NCBI RefSeq assembly: GCF_014635245.1
Contig: NZ_BMCP01000008.1
Location: 1-57,662 of the forward strand
Direction: 5' to 3'
From: Agaricicola taiwanensis
GTDB lineage: Bacteria > Pseudomonadota > Alphaproteobacteria > Rhizobiales > Methylopilaceae
DNA: 57,662 nt
The notes below the pieces were generated by a model. The model saw nothing but the letters and a program-made list of their open reading frames with translations. It did not search any database and was not told where the DNA came from. Below, in pieces: positions 44,278-53,351 of this stretch; the stretch's first letter is position 1; each line of letters opens with the position of its first letter. Made by a program: the position numbers and the translations under genes.

Positions 44278-44393
44278 GCTTCGAGACGCCCTCTGACGAG
44301 GGCCCCTCAGCATGAGGGCAATGTTTTGGGGAAGGGCCGGCCCCACAAACCTCATCCTGAGGAGCCCCGAAGGGGCGTCTCGAAGGATAGGCC
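44278..44393. repeat. Intergenic repeat family A, inverted pair 4
   Basis: Copies at 44278-44317 and 44350-44393 in opposite orientation, in the 333-bp gap between the flavoprotein and the next SDR gene. They may separate two transcripts. Confidence 0.8.
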
Positions 44394-44541
44394 ACACCCT
44401 CCTGAAGCACGGCATCTCCTCCGCGTCGACGCGATCCCGCAGAAAAACTAAAAGATGAACGCAGACAAAGCAGCCTTCCTGCTGGAAGGAGGCTCTGCTA
44501 TTTCTCCTCGACATTCCATCACGAAAATGAGGAGGGTCCAC

Positions 44542-45327
44542 GTGGATCTCGGCCTGAAAGGGAAAACCGCTCTGGTGCTCGGCGCCGGCGGTGGGCTTGG
44601 CTCGGCGATCGCCACCGCGCTCGCGGACGAGGGCGCCAATGTCGCGCTTGCCGATATCGCCCAAGACGCTGCGCAGAAAGTTGCCGACGGCATCGGCGCC
44701 AAGGGTGGCAAGGCCATCGCGCTCGGCTGGGATCTGAAGGATCTTTCCGTTATCGATGGCAATATCTCGCGCATCGAGAAGGAACTCGGCGGCGTCGACG
44801 TCCTCGTCAATGTCACCGGTGGTCCTCCCCCGACACCGGCCGCCGGCCAGAAGGTGGAGCTGTGGCGCGACAGCTTCGAGGGCATGATCATGTCCGTCAT
44901 CGCGATCACCGACCGCGTCCTGCCCGGCATGCGGACACGCAAGTGGGGCCGCATCATCACCTCCACCTCCTCGGGCGTGGTGGCGCCGATTCCCAACCTC
45001 GGCATCTCCAACGCGCTGCGCCTGTCGCTGGTGGGCTGGTCCAAGACGCTGGCCGCCGAAGTCGGCCGCGACGGTGTGACATCCAACATCATCCTGCCCG
45101 GCCGCATCGCCACCAAGCGCATCCGCTTCCTCGACGAGAAGAAGGCCGAGCGCGAGGGCAAGAAGGTGGAAGACGTCTCCGCCGCCTCGGAGGCCTCCAT
45201 CCCGCTCGGACGTTATGGCGACCCGGAGGAATATGGCGCGACCGTCGCCTTCCTCGCCTCCAAACAGGCCTCCTACATCACCGGCTCCGTCATCCGGGTG
45301 GACGGCGGCCTGATCGCCAGCGTCTGA
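44542..45327 (+). CDS. Atypical SDR family protein lacking Tyr-x-x-x-Lys
   Basis: 261 residues from GTG 44542, with AGGAGGG five bases upstream; an ATG at 44527 is the alternative but overlaps that Shine-Dalgarno. NAD(P) motif GAGGGLGSAIA is intact. At the catalytic site the usual YxxxK is replaced by ISNALR in the segment PIPNLGISNALRLSLVGWS, while Ser in STSSG remains. The wider motif is shared within a known SDR subgroup annotated as FabG-like, so it is a natural variant. The reaction is unknown. It precedes the RraA-like gene. Confidence 0.88.
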   Translation: MDLGLKGKTALVLGAGGGLGSAIATALADEGANVALADIAQDAAQKVADGIGAKGGKAIALGWDLKDLSVIDGNISRIEKELGGVDVLVNVTGGPPPTPAAGQKVELWRDSFEGMIMSVIAITDRVLPGMRTRKWGRIITSTSSGVVAPIPNLGISNALRLSLVGWSKTLAAEVGRDGVTSNIILPGRIATKRIRFLDEKKAEREGKKVEDVSAASEASIPLGRYGDPEEYGATVAFLASKQASYITGSVIRVDGGLIASV

Positions 45328-45397
45328 CGCTCAGGTCCGCCCGGATATCACGCTCCGGGCAGGCTCTTTTCTTCTCTCCAGCACGGGCACGCACCCC

Positions 45398-46102
45398 ATG
45401 GCTTATGATCAATCCGTCATCGACACGCTGAAGGGCGTGACCACCGCCACGCTCACCACCATCCTGCTCAACAAGGGCCTCCGGAACGTGTGGATGCGCG
45501 GCACCAAGCCGTTCAAGGAAGGCCAGCCCCGCGTGGTCGGCCCTGCCTTCACGCTGCGTTTCGTCCCAGCGCGCGAGGATCTGGCGACGCCGGCCTCCTG
45601 GTCCTCGCCCATCTCCACCCGCTCGGCCATCGAGGCCATGCCGGAGGGCTGCGTGGTGGTGGCAGACGCCATGGGCATCACCGATGCCGGCATCTTCGGC
45701 GATATCCTCTGCGCCCGCATGGCCAAGAAGAATGTGGCGGCGCTCGTCACCGACGGCGCCATGCGCGACCGCGCCGGCATTCTGACGACCTCGCTCAATG
45801 TCTGGGCGCAGGGCGCCGCTGCCCCGCCGTCGGTCGCCGGCCTCACCTTCGTCAACTGGCAGGAGCCCATCGGCTGCGGCGGCGTCGCCGTGTTCCCCGA
45901 CGACCTCATCGTCGTGGACGATGACGGCGCGGTGGTGATCCCCGCCGCCCTCGTGGAAGAGGTGGTGAAGCTTGCCCCCGAGCAGGAGGCCAAGGAAGCC
46001 TGGATCATGGAAGAGGTCGGCCGCGGGGTGAAGCTGCCGGGCCTCTATCCCATGAACGAGGAAACCGCCGCCCGTTACAAAGCCTACAAAGAGGCAAAGT
46101 AA
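45398..46102 (+). CDS. RraA-like/HMG aldolase family protein
   Basis: 234 residues. The GD x LCA and DGAMRD motifs (about 108-127) are those of the RraA/4-hydroxy-4-methyl-2-oxoglutarate aldolase family; the Arg and Asp in DGAMRDRAG bind the metal and substrate. Aldolase members split 2-oxo acids such as 4-carboxy-4-hydroxy-2-oxoadipate into pyruvate and oxaloacetate. The true substrate here is not known. It is the last gene before a strong terminator. Confidence 0.88.
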   Translation: MAYDQSVIDTLKGVTTATLTTILLNKGLRNVWMRGTKPFKEGQPRVVGPAFTLRFVPAREDLATPASWSSPISTRSAIEAMPEGCVVVADAMGITDAGIFGDILCARMAKKNVAALVTDGAMRDRAGILTTSLNVWAQGAAAPPSVAGLTFVNWQEPIGCGGVAVFPDDLIVVDDDGAVVIPAALVEEVVKLAPEQEAKEAWIMEEVGRGVKLPGLYPMNEETAARYKAYKEAK

Positions 46103-46147
46103 GACGGACCGGACAGGCGTCGCCCCCACGCCTGTCCGATTCGTGAG

Positions 46148-46180
46148 AAAGACGTCGCTCGCAAGAGCGGCGTCTTTTTT
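46148..46180 (+). terminator. Rho-independent terminator after the RraA-like gene
   Basis: AAAGACGtCGCTC gcaa GAGCGgCGTCTTTTTT: a 12-bp stem with one mismatch and a run of six T. It lies 46 bases after the stop codon. Confidence 0.9.
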
Positions 46181-46200
46181 GTTGGCGGCTATGGGTGTGG

Positions 46201-46331
46201 CTTATCCTTCGAGACAGGCCTTCGGCCCTCCTCAGGATGAGGTCGCCGGGTGTGGCCCCTGCTCTCTAGAGGGTTCCCACCCACCGCCCTCATCCTGAGG
46301 AGCCGCGCAGCGGCGTCTCGAAGGATAAGCC
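46201..46331. repeat. Intergenic repeat family A, inverted pair 5
   Basis: Copies at 46201-46242 and 46288-46331 in opposite orientation, almost identical to the family consensus. Confidence 0.85.
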
Positions 46332-46355
46332 GCACGCTCCGCAGCAGCCCGGCGA

Positions 46356-46643
46356 TCACCTCCGCCGCGCGAGCTCCGGCAGAGCGTCGAATTCCCGGCG
46401 GATCAGGGCTTCCTTCTTCGCCCGCGACCAGCCCTTGACCTGCCGTTCGAAGGCGATGGCATCTGTGATCCTGCCAAAGTGGTCGGAGAACACCAGTGTC
46501 ACGGGGCGCCGTCTTGTCGTGTAGCCGCCGAAGGTTCCAGCATTGTGCTCACTCACCCGCTCCTCGACGGAACGTCGCGTGATGCCGGTGTAATAGCTGC
46601 CGTCGGCGCAGCGCAGGAGATAAACATAGGCGCCGTCGGACAT
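46356..46643 (-). CDS. GIY-YIG nuclease domain protein
   Basis: 95 residues from ATG 46643. The domain starts with AYVYLLRCADGSYYTGIT (GIY-YIG form VYLL...YTGIT), and has Arg in RRSVEERVSEHN, and the KGWSRAKKEALI motif. Single-domain UPF0213/YhbQ-like proteins of this type are common; their role in DNA repair or nuclease activity is not settled. It sits between two pairs of family A repeats. Confidence 0.9.
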   Translation of the reverse strand: MSDGAYVYLLRCADGSYYTGITRRSVEERVSEHNAGTFGGYTTRRRPVTLVFSDHFGRITDAIAFERQVKGWSRAKKEALIRREFDALPELARRR

Positions 46644-46670
46644 GGGCGGTCCTGGGTCTGGCGAGCGTGA

Positions 46671-46867
46671 CTTATCCTTCGAGACGGGCCTTCGGCCCTC
46701 CTCAGGATGAGGCAGAATGTATGGCCGCTGCTTGAACTGCAAGGTTTGGGGTAATGGTCCTGGTACGATGCCTGAAGCGTGGCCGCACCCCACTACCCTC
46801 ATCCTGAGGAGCCGCGCAGCGGCGTCTCCGGAGTTTCGCGATATGCGCGAAATCTCCTGGATAAGCC
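46671..46867. repeat. Intergenic repeat family A, inverted pair 6
   Basis: Copies at 46671-46712 and 46797-46867 in opposite orientation; the second has the extra GTTTCGCG...GCGAAATC hairpin, like the copy at 23043. Confidence 0.85.
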
Positions 46868-46891
46868 GCACGCTCCGCATAGCGCCCAATG

Positions 46892-46924
46892 AAAAAGGGC
46901 GCCGCTGCGGCGCGGCGCCCTTTC
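46892..46924 (-). terminator. Rho-independent terminator after the DUF1236 genes
   Basis: On the minus strand AAAGGGCGCCGC gccgca GCGGCGCCCTTTTT: a 12-bp perfect stem and a T run, 16 bases after the stop at 46940. Confidence 0.9.
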
Positions 46925-46939
46925 CCTCCCCAGCCTTGC

Positions 46940-47719
46940 TCAAGCGCTGATGATGTAGACGATCTCGTAGTCCACGGGATCGACGATCACGATGCGGCCG
47001 TCCGCCAGCAGGAAATAGCGATAGCTGCGGTATTCCGGCACGATCTCCACCACCTGAGGCGGAAGCGGGCGAAGCTCGATGCGCTTGGGGATCGCTGTGC
47101 CGACGCTGACCGTGAAATCCACCTCGCGGACCGGCTCCACCTCAACCTTGGTGATGGCGTTGCGGATGGTGGTGCGCTGTTCGGTGCTGATGTTCACCTC
47201 GGTGCGATTAACGGAGGCGCGGCCTTCCTTCGTCGTGTCGGCCTCGACCTTAGCTTCGGCAGCGGCGCCGGCGCGGGTGTCGGTGCCGGACTTGTCTCCC
47301 TCTCGGGTCATGGTCCGGCTCTTGGTCTTGGTTTCCGACGATTCCGCGGATGTGCCGGTTGCGGGTTCTGTCGTCGTATCCGATTTGGCATCGGTCTGCG
47401 TGCGGCTTGCGCCGTCGGTCGTGGCGCCGGTGCGCTCGGCCGGCGCGGGTTTGGCCGTGCTGCCCGTTGTTTCCTTGGTCGCGGGCGCGGCTGTATCCTT
47501 CGTGGTGGGCGCAGCGCTCTGCGGGCGGCTGGCCTCGGCTCCGGCGGCGGCCCCGGCTTCGGTCTTGATGCCGACGCGCGCGGGGGGCTCGGCAGCGGCG
47601 GCGGGTGCCTGCGTGCTCTCGCTCTTGGGCGGAACGGTCTGGCCTGGCGCCATGGAGGCGCTCATCAGCAGGGTCAGCGCGGCGGTGCCGCTCATGAGGG
47701 CATATTTCTTCGGTGACAT
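46940..47719 (-). CDS. DUF1236 family exported protein
   Basis: 259 residues with a signal peptide (1-27, ending APGQ), a long low-complexity Ala/Thr/Glu/Lys region (about 30-160) and a C-terminal DUF1236 domain with PKRIELRPLPPQVVEIVP and YFLLADGRIVIVDP. DUF1236 proteins are envelope proteins of Hyphomicrobiales without known function. It lies 74 bases after the second DUF1236 gene on the same strand, so the two are likely co-transcribed from the promoter at 48224. Confidence 0.85.
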   Translation of the reverse strand: MSPKKYALMSGTAALTLLMSASMAPGQTVPPKSESTQAPAAAAEPPARVGIKTEAGAAAGAEASRPQSAAPTTKDTAAPATKETTGSTAKPAPAERTGATTDGASRTQTDAKSDTTTEPATGTSAESSETKTKSRTMTREGDKSGTDTRAGAAAEAKVEADTTKEGRASVNRTEVNISTEQRTTIRNAITKVEVEPVREVDFTVSVGTAIPKRIELRPLPPQVVEIVPEYRSYRYFLLADGRIVIVDPVDYEIVYIISA

Positions 47720-47793
47720 CTCATATCTCCCTTTTTGTTGATTGGCCGCCAGCTCCGGCCGGACAGCGCCGGCCGGAGAGGCAAGGCGGGCCG

Positions 47794-48186
47794 TCAGTTG
47801 ACGATCTGGATCACCTGGCGGGTGCCGGGATCGACGATGACACGCTGGTTGTTCACCACGGCATAGGTGTACTGCGTGTAGCCGGGCACCGGGCGCAGCA
47901 CGACCGTCTCGGGCAGGGGCTGACCCACCACGATCTCTTTCTGCACCTGGACTGAAGGCACCTCCTGCTGGACCACGACCTCGCGCACTTCAGGCGCGGG
48001 CGGATCCATGATGGTGCCGAGGGCAGCACCGGCGACACCGCCGACGGCGGCGCCTACCGGGCCGCCCACGATGGCACCCGTTGCAGCCCCGCCGGCGGCG
48101 CCCGATACGGTGCCGCCATCGGCAAAGGCAATAGTGGGAACGAAGATGGCTGCAACGGCAGCCGTGATGGTGGCTTTCCCAAACAT
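47794..48186 (-). CDS. Small DUF1236-type exported protein with glycine zipper
   Basis: 130 residues: signal peptide (1-22, ending AFAD), then a Gly/Ala zipper GGAATGAIVGGPVGAAVGG that can insert in a membrane, and a C-terminal DUF1236-like part (LPETVVLRPVPGYTQYTYA, VIVDPGTRQV). Strong AAGGAGG precedes ATG 48186. The promoter upstream matches that of the ECF sigma gene at 50343, so it is probably a target of that envelope-stress type sigma factor. Confidence 0.85.
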   Translation of the reverse strand: MFGKATITAAVAAIFVPTIAFADGGTVSGAAGGAATGAIVGGPVGAAVGGVAGAALGTIMDPPAPEVREVVVQQEVPSVQVQKEIVVGQPLPETVVLRPVPGYTQYTYAVVNNQRVIVDPGTRQVIQIVN

Positions 48187-48223
48187 CGTTATCCTCCTTG
48201 TGTTTTCTCAATTCATCAAGGAA

Positions 48224-48248
48224 GACGTGTGGGGAGGAGGTTTATTCC
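48224..48248 (-). promoter_or_regulatory. ECF-type promoter of the DUF1236 pair
   Basis: On the minus strand GGAATA, 15 bases, CGTC followed by TTC. The promoter of the ECF sigma gene at 50293 has the same two boxes, spacing and following TTC. It lies 38 bases before the ATG at 48186. Confidence 0.6.
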
Positions 48249-48300
48249 GAAATGCCCAAAAAATCGTTTGGGTTGTATGTTTTTCAACTATGAGGCGTAG

Positions 48301-50166
48301 TCACTCTACTGTCGCGATCGAGCGATCGTCCTGCGATGTCGAGACGGTCAGTGGCGCGGCGGGCGTGCCGCAGTCGGGCGTCTGCAGCAGGCCCCAGCCA
48401 TAGACGGGATCGCGGCCCACCGGCCCCAGGTCACGGGCGCGGATGAAGAGGGCGGGGTGGAAATCCTCCACCTCGGCTTCGGGCGCGGAGGCGCGCAGCA
48501 GCGTCACGGCCGCCGCCACGAAAGGCGTGGCATAGGAGGTGCCGGACCGAGGTTCGGCACTGCCGGCCGCCTTGATGCCGACCCCCGGCGCGGCGACATC
48601 CACATAGCTGCCGCGGCTGGCGCGGGCGTAGGCCTTCATGTCCGCGTCAACGGCGGTGACGGCGATCACCCGGTCATAGGCGGCGGGGTAGGCGGGCTTG
48701 GCGCCGGGACCGCCGTTTCCGGCCGCGGCGATGAAGATGACTCCTGCATCCTGCGCCTTCTCAATCACGCGGCGCAGCACCTCGTTGTCGGGGCCGGAGA
48801 GGCTGAGATTGATGATCTTCACTCCGCGCGATACCAGGAGTTCGATGGCCTTGGTGAGGCCGGTCACATCGGTGCGGCTGCGCTGCGCGTCAGCCGGCTG
48901 GAAGACATCCACCGCCAGAATGCGCGCGCCGGGCAGGAGGCCGGGCGTGCTGCTGTCGGCGCGGCCGGCGATGATGGCGGCAACGGCGGTGCCATGAGAG
49001 GTGTCCCGCGCGCCGTCGCGGCCTCGGACAAGACCCTCCGGCACCAGCGTCTCGATGGCTTGTCCCTTTAGGGCCTCATTTTCAAGATCGATGGCGGTGT
49101 CGACCATGCCGATGGTGGGAAGCGGCCCACAGGCGGCAACATCAGGTGCCGTCCAGCCGATCATCTGCTGAGGGGCGCATTGGCCCTCCGTACATCCGGG
49201 GTTCGGCCCGCCGTCGGTGTAATAGAAATGGTTGAAGTCACTGGCCGCCGAGGCATTGACGCGGCCGACCGCCAGCCGCGCATCGGCAAGGCTGACGCCG
49301 CGCGGCACCTCCAGCGTCACCACATCGGAGGCGCTGGCGCCCGCCTTGACGCGGAAGCCGCTGGCCTTGAGTTCGGCGAGGTTCGCAGGCGTCAGGCCGG
49401 CGGCCACGAGTTCGTTGGTGGCGCGCTGCGGCGCGGGGGCGCTTTGCGGCGCAGGTGCCGCGGCAGACACCGAGGCGGATGCGCTCGCGGCTGCGGTGGC
49501 CGCAGTCGAAGCCGAAGCCGACGCCGAGGCTTTGGAAGCTCTGGAGCTTTTGGCGGCTTTCGTGTCCGCTCGGCTGCGGGCGCCACGCGCGGGGGCCCCG
49601 CGTTCGGCTCGTCCGCTCCGGTTTACGCTCTTTTCCGAAATGACCCCACGCATGAGCGCGGAAAAGCCCGAGCCCCAGGGCGCGGCTCCGCCGGTGTCGT
49701 TGGGTCCGCCTCGGGACATGCCGGCTTGCGCCCCGGCGTTCCCGCCGCCCTTGCCGTTGTTGCCCGCGCCGTTCCCGCCACCATTGCCCTGGCCATTACC
49801 ATTGTTTCCGCCGCCATGGCCATTGCCGTTTCCGCCTCCGTTTCCGTTGCCTCCGCCGTTCCCGTTGCCTCCGCCGTTCCCGTTGCCTCCGCCGTTCCCG
49901 TTCCCGTTCCCGCCTCCGCCGCCGCCATTTCCATTACCTCCGCCGTTTCCGTTACCCCCGCCGTTGCCATTTCCGTTTCCGCCGCCGTTTCCGTTACCTC
50001 CGCCGTTCCCATTGCCATTCCCGCCTCCGTTGCCGTTCCCGGCATGGACGGAAGCATCAAGGACCTTAACCGGCGAGAAGGTGGATGCGTCGAAACGAGG
50101 CGCAAATGCCACGGCAGCCAGTACGGCGGTCGCCGAGGCCAGGAGCTTGCGGGCAGGCAGCGTCAT
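48301..50166 (-). CDS. Subtilase (S8) with long Gly/Asn repeat
   Basis: 621 residues. Signal-like start (1-22), then about 100 residues of Gly/Asn repeat (about 42-143), an Ala/Ser-rich linker, a prodomain-like part (about 250-310), and a subtilisin domain with Asp356 (GMVDTAID), His391 (TSHGTAVAAI), oxyanion Asn484 (AAAGNGG) and Ser544 (SGTSYATPF). An active exported serine protease is expected. The Gly/Asn tract is a flexible or adhesive spacer. It is divergent from the ECF sigma gene with 176 bases between. Confidence 0.93.
   Translation of the reverse strand: MTLPARKLLASATAVLAAVAFAPRFDASTFSPVKVLDASVHAGNGNGGGNGNGNGGGNGNGGGNGNGNGGGNGNGGGNGNGGGGGGNGNGNGGGNGNGGGNGNGGGNGNGGGNGNGHGGGNNGNGQGNGGGNGAGNNGKGGGNAGAQAGMSRGGPNDTGGAAPWGSGFSALMRGVISEKSVNRSGRAERGAPARGARSRADTKAAKSSRASKASASASASTAATAAASASASVSAAAPAPQSAPAPQRATNELVAAGLTPANLAELKASGFRVKAGASASDVVTLEVPRGVSLADARLAVGRVNASAASDFNHFYYTDGGPNPGCTEGQCAPQQMIGWTAPDVAACGPLPTIGMVDTAIDLENEALKGQAIETLVPEGLVRGRDGARDTSHGTAVAAIIAGRADSSTPGLLPGARILAVDVFQPADAQRSRTDVTGLTKAIELLVSRGVKIINLSLSGPDNEVLRRVIEKAQDAGVIFIAAAGNGGPGAKPAYPAAYDRVIAVTAVDADMKAYARASRGSYVDVAAPGVGIKAAGSAEPRSGTSYATPFVAAAVTLLRASAPEAEVEDFHPALFIRARDLGPVGRDPVYGWGLLQTPDCGTPAAPLTVSTSQDDRSIATVE
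49742..50045. repeat. Tandem repeat coding Gly/Asn tract
   Basis: About 300 bases of degenerate CCGCC(G/T)TTCC(C/G)TT units inside the subtilase gene. The units differ at third positions yet keep Gly-Asn-Gly, so the protein pattern is under selection. Copy number may vary by slippage. Confidence 0.85.
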
Positions 50167-50292
50167 GGGTTCGGGTTTCCACGATCGGGTTCGGGTGCTG
50201 GCGCCTTTTTTGCGCCGCCTGCATAACGGGCCGCGGCGGCCGTTCGATCCGCACAGGGCGGCAAAAAAATTGTCCTCAGCCCGAACCGTGAC

Positions 50293-50318
50293 GGGAATAA
50301 AGAGCGTTCTGATACGTC
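50293..50318 (+). promoter_or_regulatory. ECF-type promoter of the sigma gene (autoregulation)
   Basis: GGGAATA at 50293-50299, 15 bases, CGTCTTC from 50315. It matches the promoter before the DUF1236 gene at 48186 and lies 24 bases before the sigma ATG. ECF sigma factors commonly drive their own gene. Confidence 0.6.
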
Positions 50319-50342
50319 TTCAAGAGCAGATCAGGATCGACC

Positions 50343-50837
50343 ATGCCGTCAGCCATCGGATCAGAACTCGTCGTGCTCCTGCCACGGCTGCGCCGCTTTG
50401 CGGTGGCGCTAAGCGGAGAGGTGACGCTGGCGGACGACCTGGTGCAGAGCGCCTGCATGCGGGCGCTGGCCGCCGCCAACGAGCTTGCGCCCGGCACGAG
50501 GATCGACGCCTGGATGTTCCGGATCATCCGGAATATCTGGATCGACGAGCTCCGCCGCAAGCGGACCACAGGGCCGGTGGAGGATGTGGAGGCGCGGCAC
50601 GATCTGGTGGGGGACACTGGGGAGGCGCGCGCCATGGACAGGCTGACGCTTCAGGATGTGCGGCAAGCCATCGACCGCTTGCCGCCCGAGCAGCGCGAGG
50701 TGTTGGTGCTCGTCTGTGTGGAGGACATGTCCTATCGCGAGGCGGCCGAGATCCTGGGCCTGCCGGTGGGTACGGTCATGAGCCGGCTCGCGCGCGCGCG
50801 GCAGCGCGTGATGGAGCTGACGTCACTGGCGGCGTGA
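50343..50837 (+). CDS. ECF family RNA polymerase sigma factor
   Basis: 164 residues. Region 2 holds DDLVQSACMRAL and RIDAWMFRIIRNIWIDELR; region 4 holds EVLVLVCVEDMSYREAAEILGLPVGTVMSRLARARQRV as the -35 binding helix-turn-helix. It directs polymerase to its own promoter and probably to the DUF1236 pair. The gene is followed by an anti-sigma gene 30 bases later, which would hold it at the membrane. Confidence 0.95.
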   Translation: MPSAIGSELVVLLPRLRRFAVALSGEVTLADDLVQSACMRALAAANELAPGTRIDAWMFRIIRNIWIDELRRKRTTGPVEDVEARHDLVGDTGEARAMDRLTLQDVRQAIDRLPPEQREVLVLVCVEDMSYREAAEILGLPVGTVMSRLARARQRVMELTSLAA

Positions 50838-50867
50838 GACGGCAACTGCGGAAGAAGGCGTGATGAG

Positions 50868-51608
50868 ATGACGGACATTCATCTGAGCGACGAAAACCTG
50901 ATGGCCTATGCCGACGGCGAGGCCGAGGCCCCGCTTCAGCGGGCGGTGGAGCGCGCCATGCTCGCCGACCCGAGGGCGGTGCGCAAGGTGGTGGACTTCC
51001 TGCGCAGCAGGCGGCTTGCCCGGGCGGCGCTCGCCCTTGATGGCACCGCCGTGCCCGACTCCCTGCGCGCGGCCGTGGAGGCCAAGGTCGCCGCCCATGA
51101 GAGGCAAGGGGGCAATGTGGTGCCGCTGAAGCGGCGCGGACTTTCCGGTCTCTGGGCGCGTGTGGCGCTGCCGGTGGCGGCCGCCGCCGTGCTCCTTGCC
51201 GCCGTGTCCCTCTACACCACCATGGGCATGCGTGAGGACGCAGGCTCCGGCGTCAGCTTGGTCGCGCACATCGAGGCGCCGCGGGTGCAGCATCTTCTCG
51301 ACAGGCTGCCGGCCGGCTCGGAGGAGACCGAGGACGGGGTCACCCTGCGGGCTCTCGCCACCTACCGGCTGCCGTCGGGCCGCATCTGCCGCGCCTTCAG
51401 CCTGACGCAGGATGCCGAGGGCGCCGAAGCCGTCTCCTGCCGGGAGGGCGAGCGCTGGGCCTTCACCGTGGCCGGTGCCGTCGAACCTCAGGCCTATGTG
51501 CCGGCCGATGGCACCGATGTGATCGGCGGCTATCTGGCCGGTGCCAAGGCGGGGGAGGCCCTGTCGGAAGAGGAAGAGGCCCGGCTTTTTGCCGAACTCA
51601 AGCGGTGA
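50868..51608 (+). CDS. Membrane anti-sigma factor
   Basis: 246 residues. The N-terminal part (1-55, LSDENLMAYADGEAE) is typical of ECF anti-sigma domains; a single membrane helix is at about 97-119 (VALPVAAAAVLLAAVSLY), and the C-terminal part (about 120-246) would be periplasmic. It binds the sigma factor encoded just upstream and lets it go upon a signal, probably from the envelope. Confidence 0.9.
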   Translation: MTDIHLSDENLMAYADGEAEAPLQRAVERAMLADPRAVRKVVDFLRSRRLARAALALDGTAVPDSLRAAVEAKVAAHERQGGNVVPLKRRGLSGLWARVALPVAAAAVLLAAVSLYTTMGMREDAGSGVSLVAHIEAPRVQHLLDRLPAGSEETEDGVTLRALATYRLPSGRICRAFSLTQDAEGAEAVSCREGERWAFTVAGAVEPQAYVPADGTDVIGGYLAGAKAGEALSEEEEARLFAELKR

Positions 51609-51625
51609 GGCACAGCTTTCCCCAC

Positions 51626-51724
51626 GCGTCATGCTCGCCCCTGTGGCGAGCATCCACGAATTCCTTTTCGGCGGTAGCCGCTGCTGAAGGCGTGGATGCT
51701 AGGCACAAAGGCCTAGCATGACGG
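51626..51724. repeat. Intergenic repeat family B, copy
   Basis: CGCGTCATGCTCGCCCCTG ... CGTGGATGCTAGGCACAAAG, ending GCCTAGCATGACGG. It lies just after the anti-sigma stop. Confidence 0.8.
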
Positions 51725-51810
51725 GTTTGGCCACACCCGTCCCACCCTCACACCGTTGCCTTTTGCCTCCCCGCGCGGCCTAATCGGCACCGAACCACTG
51801 CCGGTGCCCC

Positions 51811-52947
<1,137 letters not shown>

Positions 52948-52978
52948 GGGGTACGGGCCGGGCCGTTGCGCCAGCCGT

Positions 52979-53157
52979 CATGCCACTGCTGTCCGGCTGA
53001 GTTTGGGCAGGCTTAGCGTCGAGCGCGACAGATAGGAATGTGCGGTTGCGGCTTTCTCAGCGTCATGCTCGCCCTTGTGGCGAGCATCCACGAATTTCTT
53101 CCTTTGAGTGGAAACGCAGATGAGGCGTGGATACCCGCCACAAGGGCGGGCATGACG
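52979..53157. repeat. Intergenic repeat family B, extended copy
   Basis: The palindrome (53061-53157) with flank 52979-53060 that matches the flank of the copy at 2157 (TGCTGTCC, GCGACAGATAGGAATG, TTCTCAGCGTCATG). The shared flank shows that the repeat unit is longer than the palindrome. A further fragment (about 53319-53338, GGGCGAGCATGACGG) follows. These fill the 404-bp gap. Confidence 0.75.
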
Positions 53158-53351
53158 GGGTGGGCTGCGCTCCGGGTTTTCGGCACGTTCTAAGGGCGTG
53201 GTTGGCGAACCTAGAGCCTCGCGACGATCCCGTGTCCGGTTTTGCCGGAAGTGTTCCTGAACACGACAAAACCACCGCACAGCGGCATAGCCATCGACAC
53301 TAAACCGGACAGCAGTGCCACGAGGGCGAGCATGACGGGTGAGGCTCCGCC

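Noticed and set aside
41179..44664. 1161-residue open frame on the minus strand
   Set aside because: It lies opposite the thiolase, DUF35 and flavoprotein genes, which carry clear family motifs. Long antisense frames without stops are expected in DNA of this GC content. Its own translation has no family pattern.
49742..50045. Possible CRISPR-like array
   Set aside because: The regular units are a continuous coding Gly/Asn repeat without unique spacers.
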